Notes: generated by a model not told the origin, from the letters alone. A DNA stretch of 64,000 nucleotides from Alternaria dauci (GCF_042100115.1 NC_091275.1:1736001-1800000); one strand, 5' to 3'; positions 1 to 13,251 are shown, counted from the stretch's first letter. Made by a program: numbers and translations.

Positions 1-559
1 CAGGAGGCAGTGGTGCGCATGTGGTGTGAAGCTCTACGCATGCGCGGTTGAGCACATCAGCACAATCTCGTTTCCGTCTCATTTATTACCAGATACCCAA
101 TGCATTAACATACAGACGGAGGGTCAGTCGCAACGTGATGTTGTGTCGTGACACATGCAAGTAGACGTGGACAATGGATAGCTTTACAGTTTGACCGACT
201 ATGCAAGGCCTACCCTGCCCAGACACTCGTAAGACCATCTAGTCTCATTCCCTCCTACCAATTCCCTAGGTATCCCTATAGGTATCTAAACTACAACGTA
301 AAATGAAAAAGCGAATGAAGAAAGCGAAGAAAGCGAATGTGGTAAGGTCAAGTATTAAGGCAACATTTCGCGCACATTCAGATTACAACACATAGTTGAA
401 AATCGATCCCCAAAGCTGCATCAGCCGCGCGCCGTGAACCCCAGACCGGACATATGCAAAAGAAAGTTTGTGAGAAGGTGAAGGTAGTAGTAACAACCAG
501 CCAGTAGATGAGGGGAAAGTATCGGACAATGAAGAAGATACACAGCATCTACGACGCGC
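1..559. other. Intergenic / 3' flank of the Nrd1-like gene
   Basis: No supportable coding frame. This holds the 3' flank of the minus-strand RNA-binding protein gene ending at 560 and the left window edge. A CCTAGGTA-type motif lies near 266-273. Confidence 0.6.
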
Positions 560-953
560 TTACTGCGCACCGACCTCCTCTTCGGCCCAGCCAGGAAGAC
601 CGCCGTCACCCTGGATAGCAAGACCGTAACCGCCATTGCCACTGCCGAAGCCACCGATGCCGGAGCTCAGGCTACCAAAGGAACCCTGTTGGGGTGCTTG
701 GGTTTGCTGCATAGAGTGGTTGAAGGGGCCTTGAGTGAAAGCAGGAAGACTGACGGCACGGGAGTGTTGACCGCGCGAGTTGAGGTTCGAAGGCGCAAGG
801 AGACCACCAACAGTAGTAGTACCAGAGCCACCAGCCGAGGTACCGTTAATCAGGCTGAAGCTCGAAGTGCTTTGATGAGAGCTGTGTGAGTGGTGTGGTT
901 GAGGGGTGTTCAAGTCAGCGCCATAGAATGCGGCTTGCGGCGACTGGAATGAT

Positions 954-985
<32 letters not shown>

Positions 986-3028
986 TTGCATACTAGCTTC
1001 AACTTGCTGTTGTTGCTGAGCTTGTTGCTGAGCTTGCAGGTACATCATGAGGGGGTTGTTGTTGCCAGAGTTCATGATGTTCCCCGAGGCAGGTGCTTGC
1101 ACGGAGGGAAACTGTCCGTTCGTGCTTTGTCCAGAGCCTGGGGCGCCAGAGCCGGTAGGTGAGACGGATGCACCAGCGCGGTTAGGGTGCAGTCCGTTGA
1201 TGGGTGATGGTGACTGAAGGCCATCGCTACCGGCTTGCTGGGCCTGGGCCTGCTGGCTGTTCATCTGGCGAGGAGGATTACCACATCTGTCCTTTCCGAA
1301 GTTGACCTTGAACCGCTTGTATTCATCACGACCACGGATCGCTTCGATCGCCTTAATAGCATTGGCAATGTTGGTGAAATTGACAAATGCACAGCTCTTC
1401 TCACGCAGGGTGTTGACCAGCTCAATCTCGCCGTACTCGGAGAAATCCTGCCTCAGACGGTCCTCTGTCCAAGACTCGTCCAGGTTGCCAATGTACACAT
1501 TACGAGAAGCACCGCCGCTGACGGCGAGGGCGATCGCAGGGGGAAGAGCACCAGAATGCTTGCCCCAGCCAATCTTCAAGCGACGGTTATGGATCATCAG
1601 TCCCTGCAGGTTGCTGAGGGCATAAAAGGATGCGGCTGATGTCGGGTCGATGAAAGTAACGAAGCAGATGTGCTTGTCCGGGATGTACCTGATGTGATGA
1701 AGGAGACCACCACGCACAACGTTGCAGATTTCCTCGATAGTAGTCTCCGGATGGATGTTGCCGAGGTACACTGTTCGGTTACCCAAGTTGTTGACACCTC
1801 CAGCAGAGGTTGCGACAGCGGCAGCAGCTACGGATTGCTGAGCAAGCGCGTTGGAGATCATATCGCGGTCAGCACCGTTCAGGACATGGGCATACCCAGG
1901 AGCGATACCAAGGTACTGCGCAGCATTCTGTTGCTGGGTCTTGGAAACGTATGCGCATCGATCCTTGCCATAATAGACGCGCCTGGGAGCCTGCCACTTG
2001 GGCTCCTGGGGAAGCTGCGAAACAGCCTTAATGGCATTACCAATTGACAAAAAGTGAACAAAACCGATAGCCTTCTCCCGAACAATCTTGACAGTGTCGA
2101 TTGGGCCAAATTTGCTGAGGTCTTCGCGGAGTTCGTCCTCTGTAACATCCTCAGACAAGTTGCCCAGGTAGACGTTGCGGGAAGCGCCCGACTGCTGTAC
2201 GGCCAAGGCCACGGATGTGGGAACCTGTGACGGCTTTCCCCACCCGATCTTGATATCCTGACCTCTGATTGACAATTTTTTGAGGATTGCGTCAGAGTGG
2301 AAGTGGGTGGCGGAGCTGCTGTCCAAGAAGGAGATGAAGGCGCAGTTCTTGTCTGGCAGAAGCCTGACGGACTCGATTTGGCCACTGCGCACGTGGCCAA
2401 GGATCTCCTCTGCGGAAGTCTCAGGAGGAATATTGCCCAGGTATACGGTTCTGCTGGTTCCGGAAACAAGGCCAGGGGCGATCGGCATAGAGGAGCCGAG
2501 TCCACCAAGGCCCTGTGCGCCGTAACCGGGGAAACCTCCAGTAGGCGACTGTGGACCACCGAAGAAACCACTGGTGGGAGACACCATGTTCTGGTAGAGC
2601 TGCGGTGAGAGAGGCTGCTGCAAGGGGCTGCCGACATGGTTAGACTGGTGGTTCTGCTGCTGCGATTGGTTCTGACCAGCGAACTGTGCAAAGTTCTGGA
2701 ACTGCGGGGAAGCGAAAGCAGAGGGCGAGCCTGGCTGGAAGGGGCTACCAAGAAGCAACTGGGAAGGAAGCAGAGGAGTAAAGTTCATGTCGAAGCCGGT
2801 ACCTGGGGTTTGCAAGTCGTTGGCGTTCTGGTTGCCCGGGTTGAGTCTGCCGGTGTTGATGGACATGTTGTTCGCCCTCTCCGGGTGTCGGTCGCCATAG
2901 CCGGGCTGGTTAGTCGCGAAGGCGCCGTGGGAAAACCCGTGATGGCCGCCGCCATTCATCTGCCTGTGGAAGCTCGACTGGAGGCGGGGCCCGCTAGGAG
3001 CGTTGGGGGCGCCCTCGTGTTGCTGCAT
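560..3028 (-). CDS. nrd1: Four-RRM RNA-binding protein, Nrd1/Msa2 type
   Basis: Single-exon gene of 822 aa. Four RNA-recognition motifs are visible: RRM1 at about residues 193-265 (RTVYLGN as RNP2), RRM2 at 283-355 (RNVYLGN), RRM3 at 414-490 (RTVYLGN) and RRM4 at 507-580 (RNVYIGN). They form two similar pairs. The N-terminal 190 residues are Gln/Gly/Pro/Ser-rich and the C-terminal 230 are low complexity, with a run of about a dozen Gln near residue 680. This layout matches fission yeast Nrd1 (Msa2), a cytoplasmic mRNA-binding protein that represses differentiation genes and joins stress granules. The family call comes from domain order; the role in this fungus is inferred. The start is the first ATG of the open frame. 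It is divergent from ALG8, with a 1.4 kb gap. Confidence 0.88.
953..993 (-). repeat. CAG/CAA repeat coding polyglutamine
   Basis: A mixed CAG/CAA run (read on the minus strand) inside the Nrd1-like gene encodes about a dozen consecutive Gln. Mixing CAG and CAA usually stabilises such tracts. Such tracts are common in the disordered tails of fungal RNA-binding proteins. Confidence 0.8.
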
Positions 3029-4402
3029 ACCGAGAAGATGCGGGGGCAGACTGAAGCTGTCCCGCGCGCTGTGAGATAGAACCGCCGTGGTGAAGGTGTA
3101 TTATTGCGCCCGGGACTCGTTGGACCGGACGGCGAAATATGTACTGCAGAAGGTGAAGTTGCAACCGGTTGCAGGGTGGTCGCTAGGCTTGCGAAGATAC
3201 TGCTGTATTACAAGATGTAGAGCGTTCTGGAGGGTGTTAGTCGCATCTCACACTGGACATGGCGTGGTTGCGAAGACGTACATGCAAAAGCAGAATAGCA
3301 ACTGGTTGTTTGCAGGTCTGAGCATACAAGACAAGCTCACAACACAGGCAATGGCAGGCCAAACGATCCAGGTGCAGACGTCCAAAAGGCTTCTGTGGCA
3401 GGCTTGAGTAGTGAAGGCAGTGGGGACGCAATTAAATGCAGTGTGCCAGAGTTGCCGAAGAACAAACTCGCGCGGCCTGTGTGAGGATGCGTGCACTAAA
3501 AGAGCGATCAATAAGAATGAAGTGCAAAGAAGCAAGCTTTGCCGGGAGCCTCGATGCGGGGGAGAAGAGGAGGTAATGAACGAAGGGGATCGAAGAAGAG
3601 GGATACGACCTGAAGTCGGAGTGGAGGAACGAAGAAAGAGGTCGGTGAGAAATGCTCACTAGCAGGGCACATTAGGAGGCAGGCGCAAATGAGGCAGCCC
3701 AAAGCGGACAGCTAGCGCACCGCTTATTTTAAACGCGCAGACCACGTCTGCATCGTGCAAACCACCGTCGACACCAACCGCCGCCCTGCAGTTCGCTGGT
3801 CCCGCAGACGCCTGTGCGAGGCGGCGTGGTATTTCGTGCAGCCGACACGCTGCAGTGCCTGGCGTAGAGGGTGTTGTGCTACCGGCGGTGCAGCTCGGGG
3901 CCATCCAGCAGATGCCGACGACGGGTAATTGCAGATGTGCACACTTGGTCCCTGACTAGATGAGCCGCCCGATGATGGTGCTGCTCTTAACACGGATCCC
4001 TTTTCCCTTTTGTCGGGCGAACACGAAAGGGTCCAGATCGCATTGCGGCGGCTCCAGTTCCAGGCGTAAGGATGGCCCTTAGTGCCGGCCTGCCCATCGC
4101 ATCGCCTCGTCTCGTCTCAGCAATCGATAGATACAGAGCGTTTCCACATGGTCTGCTTCCGGCGGTACACTACGGCGCACTGTCGCTGTGCGTGCAACAA
4201 ACATGGAGCGCTCCGTATTATGGGTATCAGATGTCAAACGTGGTTATGCGAAACCTCCACGTGTGTCATGCCTGCCAACCCCTGAGTTTGCTGACTTCTG
4301 GAATGACGTTTGCGTGTTCCTTTGACGCGTTCTCTACATGCCGTACGCAGACGCTTGGGCAACCCACGTACTGTACAGGGATCATCCCTAAGCGAACACG
4401 TG
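3029..4402. other. Divergent intergenic region, nrd1 / ALG8
   Basis: 1.37 kb between two head-to-head genes. It must hold both promoters and 5' UTRs. An open frame starting at 4072 overlaps ALG8 exon 1 in another frame and shows no family signature. No RNA gene or repeat was recognised. Confidence 0.5.
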
Positions 4403-6292
4403 ATGCCGAACTACGAGCAACTGGTCAATCTGTGCTTTCCGACGATCGTGCATCCACCCGCCGTCGATTCTCCCATGGCAGAACTGTATCCGTCCATTGC
4501 GCAGTGCGCTGTCGTGGCTACGGCGCTCAAGGTGCTGCTATTTCCTGCTTAGTACGTCTACTTGTATAATGTCAATGTTTGACCCTCTTGTCCATGCTGA
4601 CCACATCCGGCAGCAAGTCGACCGACTTCGAGGTTCATCGCAACTGGCTCGCTCTAACGCATTCCCTGCCCATCAAAGAGTGGTACTACGAAGTCAGACA
4701 TCCATGCAGTCGACACCAGTCAAGTAGTTCAGTCTAACTCTGTCCACAGAAAACGTCAGAATGGACTCTAGACTATCCGCCCTTTTTCGCCTACTTTGAG
4801 TGGCTCATGTCTCAAGCTGCAGCATATGTCGACCCGGGTCTACTAAACGTGAAAGATCTCGGATACGACAGCTGGCAGACTATATACTTTCAGCGTACCA
4901 CAGTCATCATTACCGAGCTTGTCTTGGTGTACGCTCTGTATCTGTACTCATGCACCGCCCCATATGACATTCATATTACTAAATGCCCACCAGCTACGTG
5001 AAGACGTCAAAGTCCAAAGTGACTGCCCATGCCGCTGCGCTCTCCGTCTTGCTGTCTCCAGGACTCCTAATCATCGACCACATCCACTTTCAGTACAATG
5101 GCTTCCTCTACGGCATCCTTGTACTGTCTATGGTCCTGGCCAGGAACAACTCGACGCTCTTGTTATCCGGTCTGCTCTTTGCAGCACTGCTGTGTCTCAA
5201 GCACATATACTTGTATCTCGCGCCTGCGTACTTTGTCTACCTTTTGCGCGCTTACTGCTTAGGGCAGCGGTCCTCCTTCCCGTACTTTACTATTCGATTC
5301 TTCAACTGTGTCAAGCTGGGAGTGGGTATCATTGCCGTCTTCGCAGCGGCGTTTGGCCCATTCGCGATATGGGAACAAATACCGCAAGTGTTCAGTCGCC
5401 TGTTCCCGTTCTCGCGAGGTCTATGCCATGCGTACTGGGCGCCAAACGTCTGGGCGATGTATTCGTTCTCTGACCGAGTTTTGATTTACCGTATGCAAAA
5501 GTCTACCATTTTGGTGTATCCAACTAACACATGTAGTTGCCCCGCGCCTTGGGCTACGCGTTGATCAAGAGGCAGTGAACAGTGTCACCCGGGGTCTTGT
5601 TGGGGACACGTCTTTTGCGGTGCTTCCAGATATCAGCCCTTTGACCTGCTTCCTCCTTACACTGGGCACACAGATGGTACGTCTACTCGCATCGCAAAAA
5701 GTTGGTTGAACTAACCTCCCTCAGCCTGTCCTCCTCCGTCTCCTATACAAACCCACCTGGGAGGTCTTCGTCGGTGCTGTGACACTTTGCGGCTATGCGT
5801 CTTTCTTGTTCGGCTGGCATGTTCATGAGAAGGCAATCTTGCTCGTCATAATCCCATTCAGCCTAATAGCGCTCCAAGATCGCAGATACTTTGGCGCCTT
5901 CCGACCCCTAGCTGTCGCCGGTCACGTATCGCTATTTCCTCTGCTGTACACAGCAGCCGAGTTTCCTGTGAAGACAGTCTACACTATATTCTGGCTTGTA
6001 CTCTTCCTTATCGCGTTCGATAGGCTAGCTCCTGCGTAGGTGCCATCTAGTCTTGTTCGATCACACACTGACAAGTAACAGTTCGCCCAAACCCCGGATC
6101 TTCTTACTTGATCGCTTTTCTCTTCTCTATATCGCTCTCTCAATTCCCCTCATCGCATACTGTTCATTGGTTCACGGAATAGTGTTTGGTTCCCGATACG
6201 AGTTCCTGCCGCTCATGTTCACGAGTTCATACTCAGCGGTTGGTGTGGTGGGCAGCTGGGTTGGCTTTTTGGTAGTGTACTTCGACTTGTAG
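4403..6292 (+). CDS. alg8: Dolichyl-P-Glc: Glc1Man9GlcNAc2-PP-dolichol alpha-1,3-glucosyltransferase ALG8
   Basis: Seven exons: 4403-4551, 4614-4692, 4750-4943, 4994-5490, 5537-5676, 5725-6035, 6082-6292, giving 526 aa. All six introns (46-62 nt) are GT-AG and keep frame. The multi-spanning ER membrane protein adds the second glucose to the lipid-linked oligosaccharide for N-glycosylation. ALG6/ALG8 family hallmarks are the luminal loop with [12 protein letters not shown] after TM1, then [17 protein letters not shown] and the ALG8-type [17 protein letters not shown]. The last distinguishes ALG8 from ALG6. Length agrees with the family (about 520-580 aa). The start is the first in-frame ATG before the conserved [10 protein letters not shown] segment. 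No break was seen. Confidence 0.95.
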
Positions 6293-7397
6293 ATGTGCTT
6301 GTTCCAACTATACTTCCAATACGGCTCTTCCTACTCCAATGACTTCAGGTCAATGGACTCTTACTAAACGTCATCGTACTTGCGATGTTGTCCTATCGTT
6401 GACCGAGCTTTCGTCTCAAGTGTAACGATACTGAATTGGACGATGATATAGGGACAGTGGATGAACTGTAGTTGTCAGATCATACCCGGAAGCATTGCAG
6501 ATACTCCGGAGATGCAAGTCGGGTCGAATGCTTAAGTGCTGTTTAGTAAAGGAGAGCCAGGGCAACATCAGTCAGAAGTAGATGCTGAGCAAATATCCCC
6601 GAGCAGACTTGATATCGCAAAGATATTGTGACTGGTGCCTGGATCTGTATTTCAGATCATGCCCTCTAACGTGCGGCTTGAGGTGGGGGTAAGGTTGGTG
6701 ACTTTGTGTGTCTGAGCAAGTGGGTCAGGCTGCCCCCAGGGTTTGCTCGGGGTGGCTCAAGGCATGGGCTTCTCACGGCCAACCTTCACTTGAACTTGAT
6801 AAAACCAGAGGTTTATCGTAACAGAACAAAACGATGCAGACACATCGCAGTCTGAAAGAACCCGTTTTGACGGTTTCAAAGAGTCCAAACACGTTGATAT
6901 TTTGATGGTAGTGGGGTGCGTAGCTTTGATGCGTGGGTGGTAGGGTGCGAACGCAGTCCTTGCCGGATCAAGTATGGTATCTAGTGCCAAGGGACTACGG
7001 GCATCTTCTACTACCCTCCGCTCGCTTTTCTCCCCCATTGACTACTCTGCGACTAATTCTCTCCGCCCTACCTTCCACCTTCGCAACAATCACGCCCTCG
7101 GATATCCACGAACCCACCTGCAAGTTGCTTAGACGCGCTTTCGGAACCGATAGACGCGTCTCGGAACGCTATTCGGACCACCGAGGACTGCGACGACAAT
7201 CTCGAGAGACCTCTCTCTGGCGCGTAAAGACACATCTTCGCCCTAACACCTACGGAGGGGCCATTGTCCCCGCCTCTTCTCTCAAACTGCCTCTAGAAAA
7301 GGTAGTCGGCGCGTTTCGACTGTCGCGACACTTCCGAAGTTTGCGACGCGGCATAGCAGACACCGAGAAGGCTACATGAGCTAGGGCTTGAGCCAAA
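6293..7397. other. Intergenic, ALG8 3' flank and ITC1 promoter
   Basis: 1.1 kb. The right half (about 6960-7390) is CT-rich and probably the ITC1 promoter/5' UTR. Open frames here lack any recognisable domain. Nothing else was seen. Confidence 0.5.
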
Positions 7398-10300
7398 ATG
7401 GTATGTGTTGGGTCGCGGTCCATATGCGAACATATACTAAGAAGGTGCCAGGTTCTCTACAAGCGCAAGCCCGTCAAACACGAATCCCTACCGAAGAACC
7501 TCGACGACAGCACTGAGGTACGCCATATGCTGTACCGAGACACACAACGTATATGCTAAAGCTACTGGATAGGTGTGGCATATCGAACAGACTGGAGAGG
7601 TCTTTACAGACTACGAACGGTTCCTTGAGCGGTAAGCATCATATGGAATGACGTCAGGCAGGAGGATATAGCTAATGAAAAATAGATATGACTTTTATCA
7701 GCAACGGAGCTTCACATGCCAGGCTACTGGCCATTCAGGCTACACGTATTTCGAGGCCCAGGAGAGCGAGGTAGGCTCCACGTCAATACTCGTCAAGGCC
7801 GATGAGGAGGTAACATCCGTGCAGACGGAAGCCACCAAAGAGATCAACAGCATCTTCCCGGATGGCTTGAGGTCTCCTGTTCTTCACTATGTCCAGTTCC
7901 AGGACCATCACCGGATGGATGATCTGGGTAAGTCGTTTCCGTTTGCTTAGTCCATGAGTCCTGCTAACCTTGTATATAGTAAATGATGTCTACGATGTAT
8001 GTTCGCCAAGTGGATTCAAATCTCCACATGAGAATGCCTTACTGACTTATTATTGCAGCATTTCAAGGAACAGTTCATGCTGGGCGACCGGGTTTCCGTC
8101 GAAGGCGATCATTCACGTCGCTTCGGCAAGATCACTGAAATCACGGACAATAGCCGACTACACAGCATGTTCACTGGCCAATCAATGGACGATAGCATAC
8201 GTTCCTACACCTATGTTGTCACTATGGAAGATAATGGTGAAACTGTCACCAAATACAAGGCCTCGGAACTGCAGCGGGATCGAAAAACTTACTCCAAGCT
8301 CATCTTGAAAGCCTTTCTGCGCAATGCACTCAGGCGCGAGTCGTGGATTGGTGCGCCATGGATGGTCAAGGACAGTTTAGCGAAGCGATACGACATCCCA
8401 ACCAAACTCCCTGACAAGAAGACCAGAGACGCTCTGCTAGCTGCTAAGAGGGCTGCCAATGCCGTACCGAACGGTCTGACCCAACCTGTTCAACAGCAGT
8501 ATCCACAGCAGATGCCGAACGGTCACGGTCCACATATCAATGGGCACAGACCGCCTTTGCCACCTGGACAAGGTCAGCCGGCCTTTGTCAACTTTTCAGC
8601 CAGTGGCCCTCCGCCCTATGCGCAGCAGCAAGGCGTTATGCCTCCATGGGCAGCTGCCAATGCTCCTAACCGGCCAGCATATTTCATCAGCGGCCCTCCC
8701 ATATACAATAGTGGGCCTCCGCCAATTACAAACGTTCAGCCGCCGCCGCATATCTTGGCTCAGTTGCAGCCTCACCTTGCTGCGCAGTTAATGCAGATAC
8801 CTCCCCATGGTCATGGCCCGCCCATCAACTTTCCGTTCCAGACCAGCTTCAATCATCATCAAGGTCCTCGTCCAGCGAATCTTCCGCAGCCTCAACAGGC
8901 ACCTCCACCGCCCCGTCCAGTTGAGTATGTCAAGTATCCATGCGAAGATCTAGAGATCAAGCAACCTCGCCTCCAAGTCAACCGGCCGCCGCTCAAATTC
9001 TTCTCCGACGACGTTCCCGAGGGAGTTGAGCCGCCTCCAGAAGAGAAAAAGACTGGTATCCTGATGAAGAGTATCGGTCCATTACTTTGTATCTGGGAGA
9101 CACTCAACGTTCACGACACCATCTACATGCTAGACTCGTTTACTTTCGATGACTTTGTCGATGCTATGCGGTTTACGCATGAGACTGTCGAATGCGAGTT
9201 ATTTGTAGAAATGCATTGTGCAATTCTGAAGCAAATCGTCAACGGCTCTGGCAAGGTTCAGACCAACCTTCCCAACCTGGCGGACGAAGATTCGTCAGAC
9301 GAAGATTCTAGCAAGGAGTCAACGCCTACCCCTGAGCCTGAACCGCCAGTCCGAACTACTCGTAGCAGCTTGAGAAAGTCTGGTGCAGCGCAACTTGTGG
9401 CCAAGCCACGTACGCCAACACCTGAACCTCCAAAGGAACTTCACAAGGCTGAGGAGTTTGTCAATGATTTTGACTGGGTTGAGCAGTGCAAGCTTCGCAA
9501 TTTCGCTGACGGAGGATGGCAAGCAATCGTTGTCGCAATCCTCTATCGCCTTTCATTCGACTCTGCCAGAAAGGAAGCTTGTGACGAAGTTCTTGCCGAG
9601 CTGTGTCCACCTGAAGAGGAGCCTACCATGGCTACCATCGCCAGCAACTACACCACACTTGATGTGAACCTACGCATCTCAGCACTTGAAATGATTCTGA
9701 GCTTGACTGTTGTCACTGAGAACTTCCGCGATCAACTTGTTGCTGCCGCCCAGGAGATGACACGCCTGCGAAAGGAAAAGATTGAGTACCAACGCAAACG
9801 CAAGGAGCTGGCCGATGAGCTGTTCAAGTTGGATTTGGAGCGCAAAATTCACCTTCCAGCCAACACGCCAGCCTCGCCAACGGATGCCAAAATGACCGAA
9901 GATGTTGATGTATCTATGACTAGTGTCAATGATACTTCCAAGGAAGCAGACGCTGAAACAAATGGTGGCGATGAGGTGACGACATCGAAGGGCAGAACCC
10001 GCCCAGCTAACAAGAACAAGCGCAAGGCAGCTGCTGAGGAGGCTCGTAAAGAGAAAGCCAAGAAGGCCAAGGCGGAGGCGGAGAAAACCAAGAAGCAGAA
10101 GGAGTGGGAGAAGCTATTGCAGGCGATCGAGAAGAAGAAGGATGAGCTCAAAGATTGCGAGGACAACATCAACGAACTTGACGATGATCTGCGCGAAACT
10201 CTGGTACACCGCAGCAAGATTCTTGGCAAGGACAGGTTCTTGAATAAGTACTACTGGTTCGAACACAACGGCATGCCCTTCGGTGGTGTGCCTAACAGCT

Positions 10301-10857
10301 CGACTGCTGAATACGGATATGCCAATGGACGCATCTGGGTACAGGGACCGAGCGAATACGAACTTGGACCCAACCTAGAGGAGCCTGCCCTCTCTCAAGA
10401 TATGCAGCGTTTTGGCTACACTGTCCCGCAGCGCAAGGAGCGGGAAGAAGGCCCGACCCATCTATCGAACTCCAACCAGTGGGCATACTACGACGATCCA
10501 GAGGACATCGATAAGCTGCTCGTGTGGCTCGACGAGCGAGGTCACCGAGAGCGTGTTTTGCGCAAGGAACTACAAACGTTCCGCGACCGTATCGCTGAGT
10601 ACATGATCAAGATGCGGAGGCATCTGGAAGATTGCAACAAGCCCCAGGAAGAGGACGAGGATGACAACAAGACTCGAGTGTCGACGCGAAACAAGACCAA
10701 CGCCGACAAGGATGTCCCCAAGGATCGCTGCTTGCTCTGGACTAACAGTATCATGCGCGAGGAGTTTGGGCACAACCATGTCGAAGAATACGAACCACCG
10801 AAGAAGAGTAAGGCGAAGACAGTGAAGACGACCAAGGCCAAGAGCCGAGGACGCTAA
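7398..10857 (+). CDS. itc1: ISW2 chromatin-remodelling complex accessory subunit Itc1 (WAC/DDT/WHIM protein)
   Basis: Six exons: 7398-7400 (only the ATG), 7452-7517, 7573-7631, 7686-7927, 7980-7996 (17-nt microexon), 8059-10857, giving 1061 aa. The N-terminus (MVLYKRKPV, then ERYDFYQQRSFTCQATG) is the WAC/WSTF-Acf1 domain that binds DNA. A DDT domain lies at about residues 470-540, a WHIM1-like motif near 600 (FDWVEQCKLRNFADGGWQ), a charged coiled coil with basic runs at 775-850, and a WHIM2-like segment from about 850 (KDRFLNKYYWF). This order is that of ACF1/Itc1, which partners the ISWI ATPase to space nucleosomes and repress genes. The 130-300 stretch is Pro/Gln-rich linker. The ATG-only first exon is split directly before GTATGT, so automated starts may be wrong. 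Confidence 0.92.
7980..7996 (+). other. 17-nt microexon of itc1
   Basis: Required to keep the WAC-domain frame: the preceding exon ends in phase 1, this exon encodes the end of LVNDVYD, and the next starts HFKEQFMLGDR. It is flanked by GTAAGT...TATATAG and GTATGT...TTGCAG introns of 52 and 62 nt. Confidence 0.85.
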
Positions 10858-11785
10858 CGCAGTCTCTTGATGCCACAAGCCTACACAAGAAGCGAAGCAT
10901 CATGGGAACGACCACAGGCTTGCTCTAAACCACGGTCATCGAGTACTATATATGAGCTTATGAGGCAACAATGCCTGTAAAGCTAGCCAGCTCAGAGGAG
11001 CTACAGAAAGGAGTTGAGCAACCGGAGCATATTCACGAATGATGATACAGCATATTTTGGCGATTTACGGAGTTTCGATACCATGAGCGCAGACACTCAA
11101 AGTACATCCTCTGCATTTACAGGCGTTTGGAGGGGTTTATAGCGGACTGTCACTGCGGTGAGATGGGTCGCTGGGAGGCTTGGTTCAGCGGACTTTTAAA
11201 CAAGTTGCTACGGCTGTTCTGCCGTGACTGCCCATGTTTGGCGATTTGTCAAACTCGATATGCAGATGCCGTTTCCAGTAGAAGCATCTTGAGTAAGTGT
11301 GTAGCACTTGGCATGTATTATAAGCCTATTCTTAGAGCAGTCGAAAATGCGAAAAAAATCCTTCAGTATAATGTCGCTTGCAATGTGATGCACAGATGCA
11401 CGGTGAGGGCTAACCTTGGCATGAAGTGATGCATAGGTGTATGTACAGTACTACGCAGTGGTTGAAAGCGACTGCTAGTGCTGAATGTTACAGGAAGTCG
11501 TACAGTTGTATCAGTCTTACTATTGCATTCCATGTTTTACTTCAATTTACCGACTGTTGATGTTTGGTTGATAGCAGCTGACCGGTTGGCCATTTCGGGT
11601 TAGTACGTGATGCGCGGCAGCTTCACGCGACTGGAGCCCACCAGCGGCGCATGCCTCCAGACCCGTCGCATTCCATCAACAAGAGCCATTTCCGCATCTG
11701 GAACACTTGTGCCACACCTGGAAGAATCCCTTGGAGGGGATTGAGGCACACCGACGCACTCCGCAGGTGTCCTAGAGCCGCCGAC
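10858..11785. other. Intergenic, itc1 3' flank and sgf73 promoter
   Basis: 0.93 kb between two same-strand genes. A 100-codon open frame (11127-11429) has no recognisable domain or start context and was not called. No repeat or RNA gene was recognised. Confidence 0.5.
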
Positions 11786-13251
11786 ATGGCTACGAATGGC
11801 GCGCGAAAGGGTGAGCTCAACTCCGCAGCCCCCTCCCCGGCTCCGCTACGAATGGGACTAATGTACCGCAGCACCTTCAGCCACAGAGTCTGGAGGGAGC
11901 TCTAGCCTACTGGACACAAGCGCAGTAAAAGATGTAGTCAAATCGGAGAAACCCAGAATCAAGTTGAAGATCAAGAAGCCGGTTCCAAAGCCATCGATCC
12001 CTGGGAATTGGAAAGAAAGCGATGCGACAAGTACGTCTGCCGTGATGCGCTATATGCATATATGCGCGTGAGTTGACGTGGTTATCTGACGTGCTACTAG
12101 ACATTGAAAGCAAAGCCACCGCGCCGTCGACTACTTCGCCAGTAATCAACCCTCTTGACGAGAAAACCATAGCTGGCTTCCCCAGCGGCCTGCCCCTAGA
12201 CGACAAAGTAGACACAGTACAGTGCAAGCACTGTCGCCGACCTGTCCTCCGTGCATCCTCGGCTGCGCATATTCGCGACTGCTTGAACAAGAAGCAAGAG
12301 AAGCTCAAGAAGAAGAAAGAGGCAAAGGAAGCCAAAGATGCAGCTCTCAGGAAAGAAAAGGGCGAAGACGACGAGGGCGGCAAGTCACGCAAGTCAGCCA
12401 TCAAGGGTGCTTCGATCGACGGCGATGGCGCAAAGAAGGGCAAGAAGCGGAAGCTCGATGGAGACGCGGAGAAGGCACCCAACGCTAAGAAAAAGAAGAA
12501 GGATGAGCCCAAACAGAAAGGAGCAAAGCCCAAGGGCCCCGTGGATGTCGAGAGGCAGTGCGGTGTTTCTTTACCAAACGGCGGATACTGTGCACGAAGT
12601 TTGACTTGTAAGAGTCACAGCATGGGTCTCAAGCGGGCTGTCCCAGGACGAAGTCTGCCGTATGACATGTTGCTGGCGCAATACCAGAAGAAGAACCAGG
12701 CTAAGATCCAACGTATGTATCATGCTGTCTCCAGCCGTCATACATTGTGTGCTTAACATATCTCAGGATCGCTCATCGACGCCAACGCGCCCCTTCCAGA
12801 AGATCTCGAGCCATCAGGCGCTGTCGATTCGGACGAAGAAAAAGATTCTATTATGGCTGCCCTCGCCCGACACCGACCGCGACCTATGGCAACGTACACG
12901 CATACCTCGCAACGCTCAAAGTACCAATACATCCGCATGAAAGGCATGATCCGCTCAGCACTTGGCGCACCTCCAGGCGGGGGCGGCTCCATGTTTTCGG
13001 GCGGTGATAACATGAGCACCGGTCGTGGCATGGCTCTCGGCATGATGGGTGCACCCCTTAGCGCAACCAATGAGCACTTCCCACAAAGCGCTGGATTCGG
13101 TGCACCATTGAGCGCCGGTCTAGACAGCGGAGCAGGAAGCAGGAGACCAAGCGCTATTGGTGTTGGTGGGCCTCGACAAATACTGCCTGGGCAATTACCG
13201 GGTCCCGGACAACAGCGAAAGGGCAGCATGGCGAGTGTTGGCGCTAACTAG
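11786..13251 (+). CDS. sgf73: SAGA complex subunit Sgf73 (ataxin-7/SCA7 domain protein)
   Basis: Four exons: 11786-11810, 11872-12030, 12101-12712, 12767-13251, giving 426 aa. The N-terminal zinc finger at about residues 102-122 (CKHCRRPVLRASSAAHIRDC) is the Sgf73 ZnF that anchors the deubiquitinase module to SAGA. A Lys-rich linker (125-200) follows. The SCA7 domain at about 210-275 carries RQCGVSLPNGGYC and TCKSHSMGLKRAVPGRS, with the family's Cys/His pattern. The C-terminus is Gly/Met-rich. Function by family: nuclear scaffold linking the SAGA DUB module to the HAT core. The short first exon (MATNGARKG) is chosen because the splice GGTGAG...CCGCAG keeps phase. It is convergent with iwr1. 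Confidence 0.9.

Noticed and set aside
1879..2751. 290-codon minus-strand frame inside the Nrd1-like gene
   Set aside because: Shifted frame of the four-RRM gene; Ser/Arg-rich shadow with no motif.
4072..4569. 165-codon plus-strand frame before ALG8
   Set aside because: Overlaps ALG8 exon 1 in another frame and has no recognisable domain.
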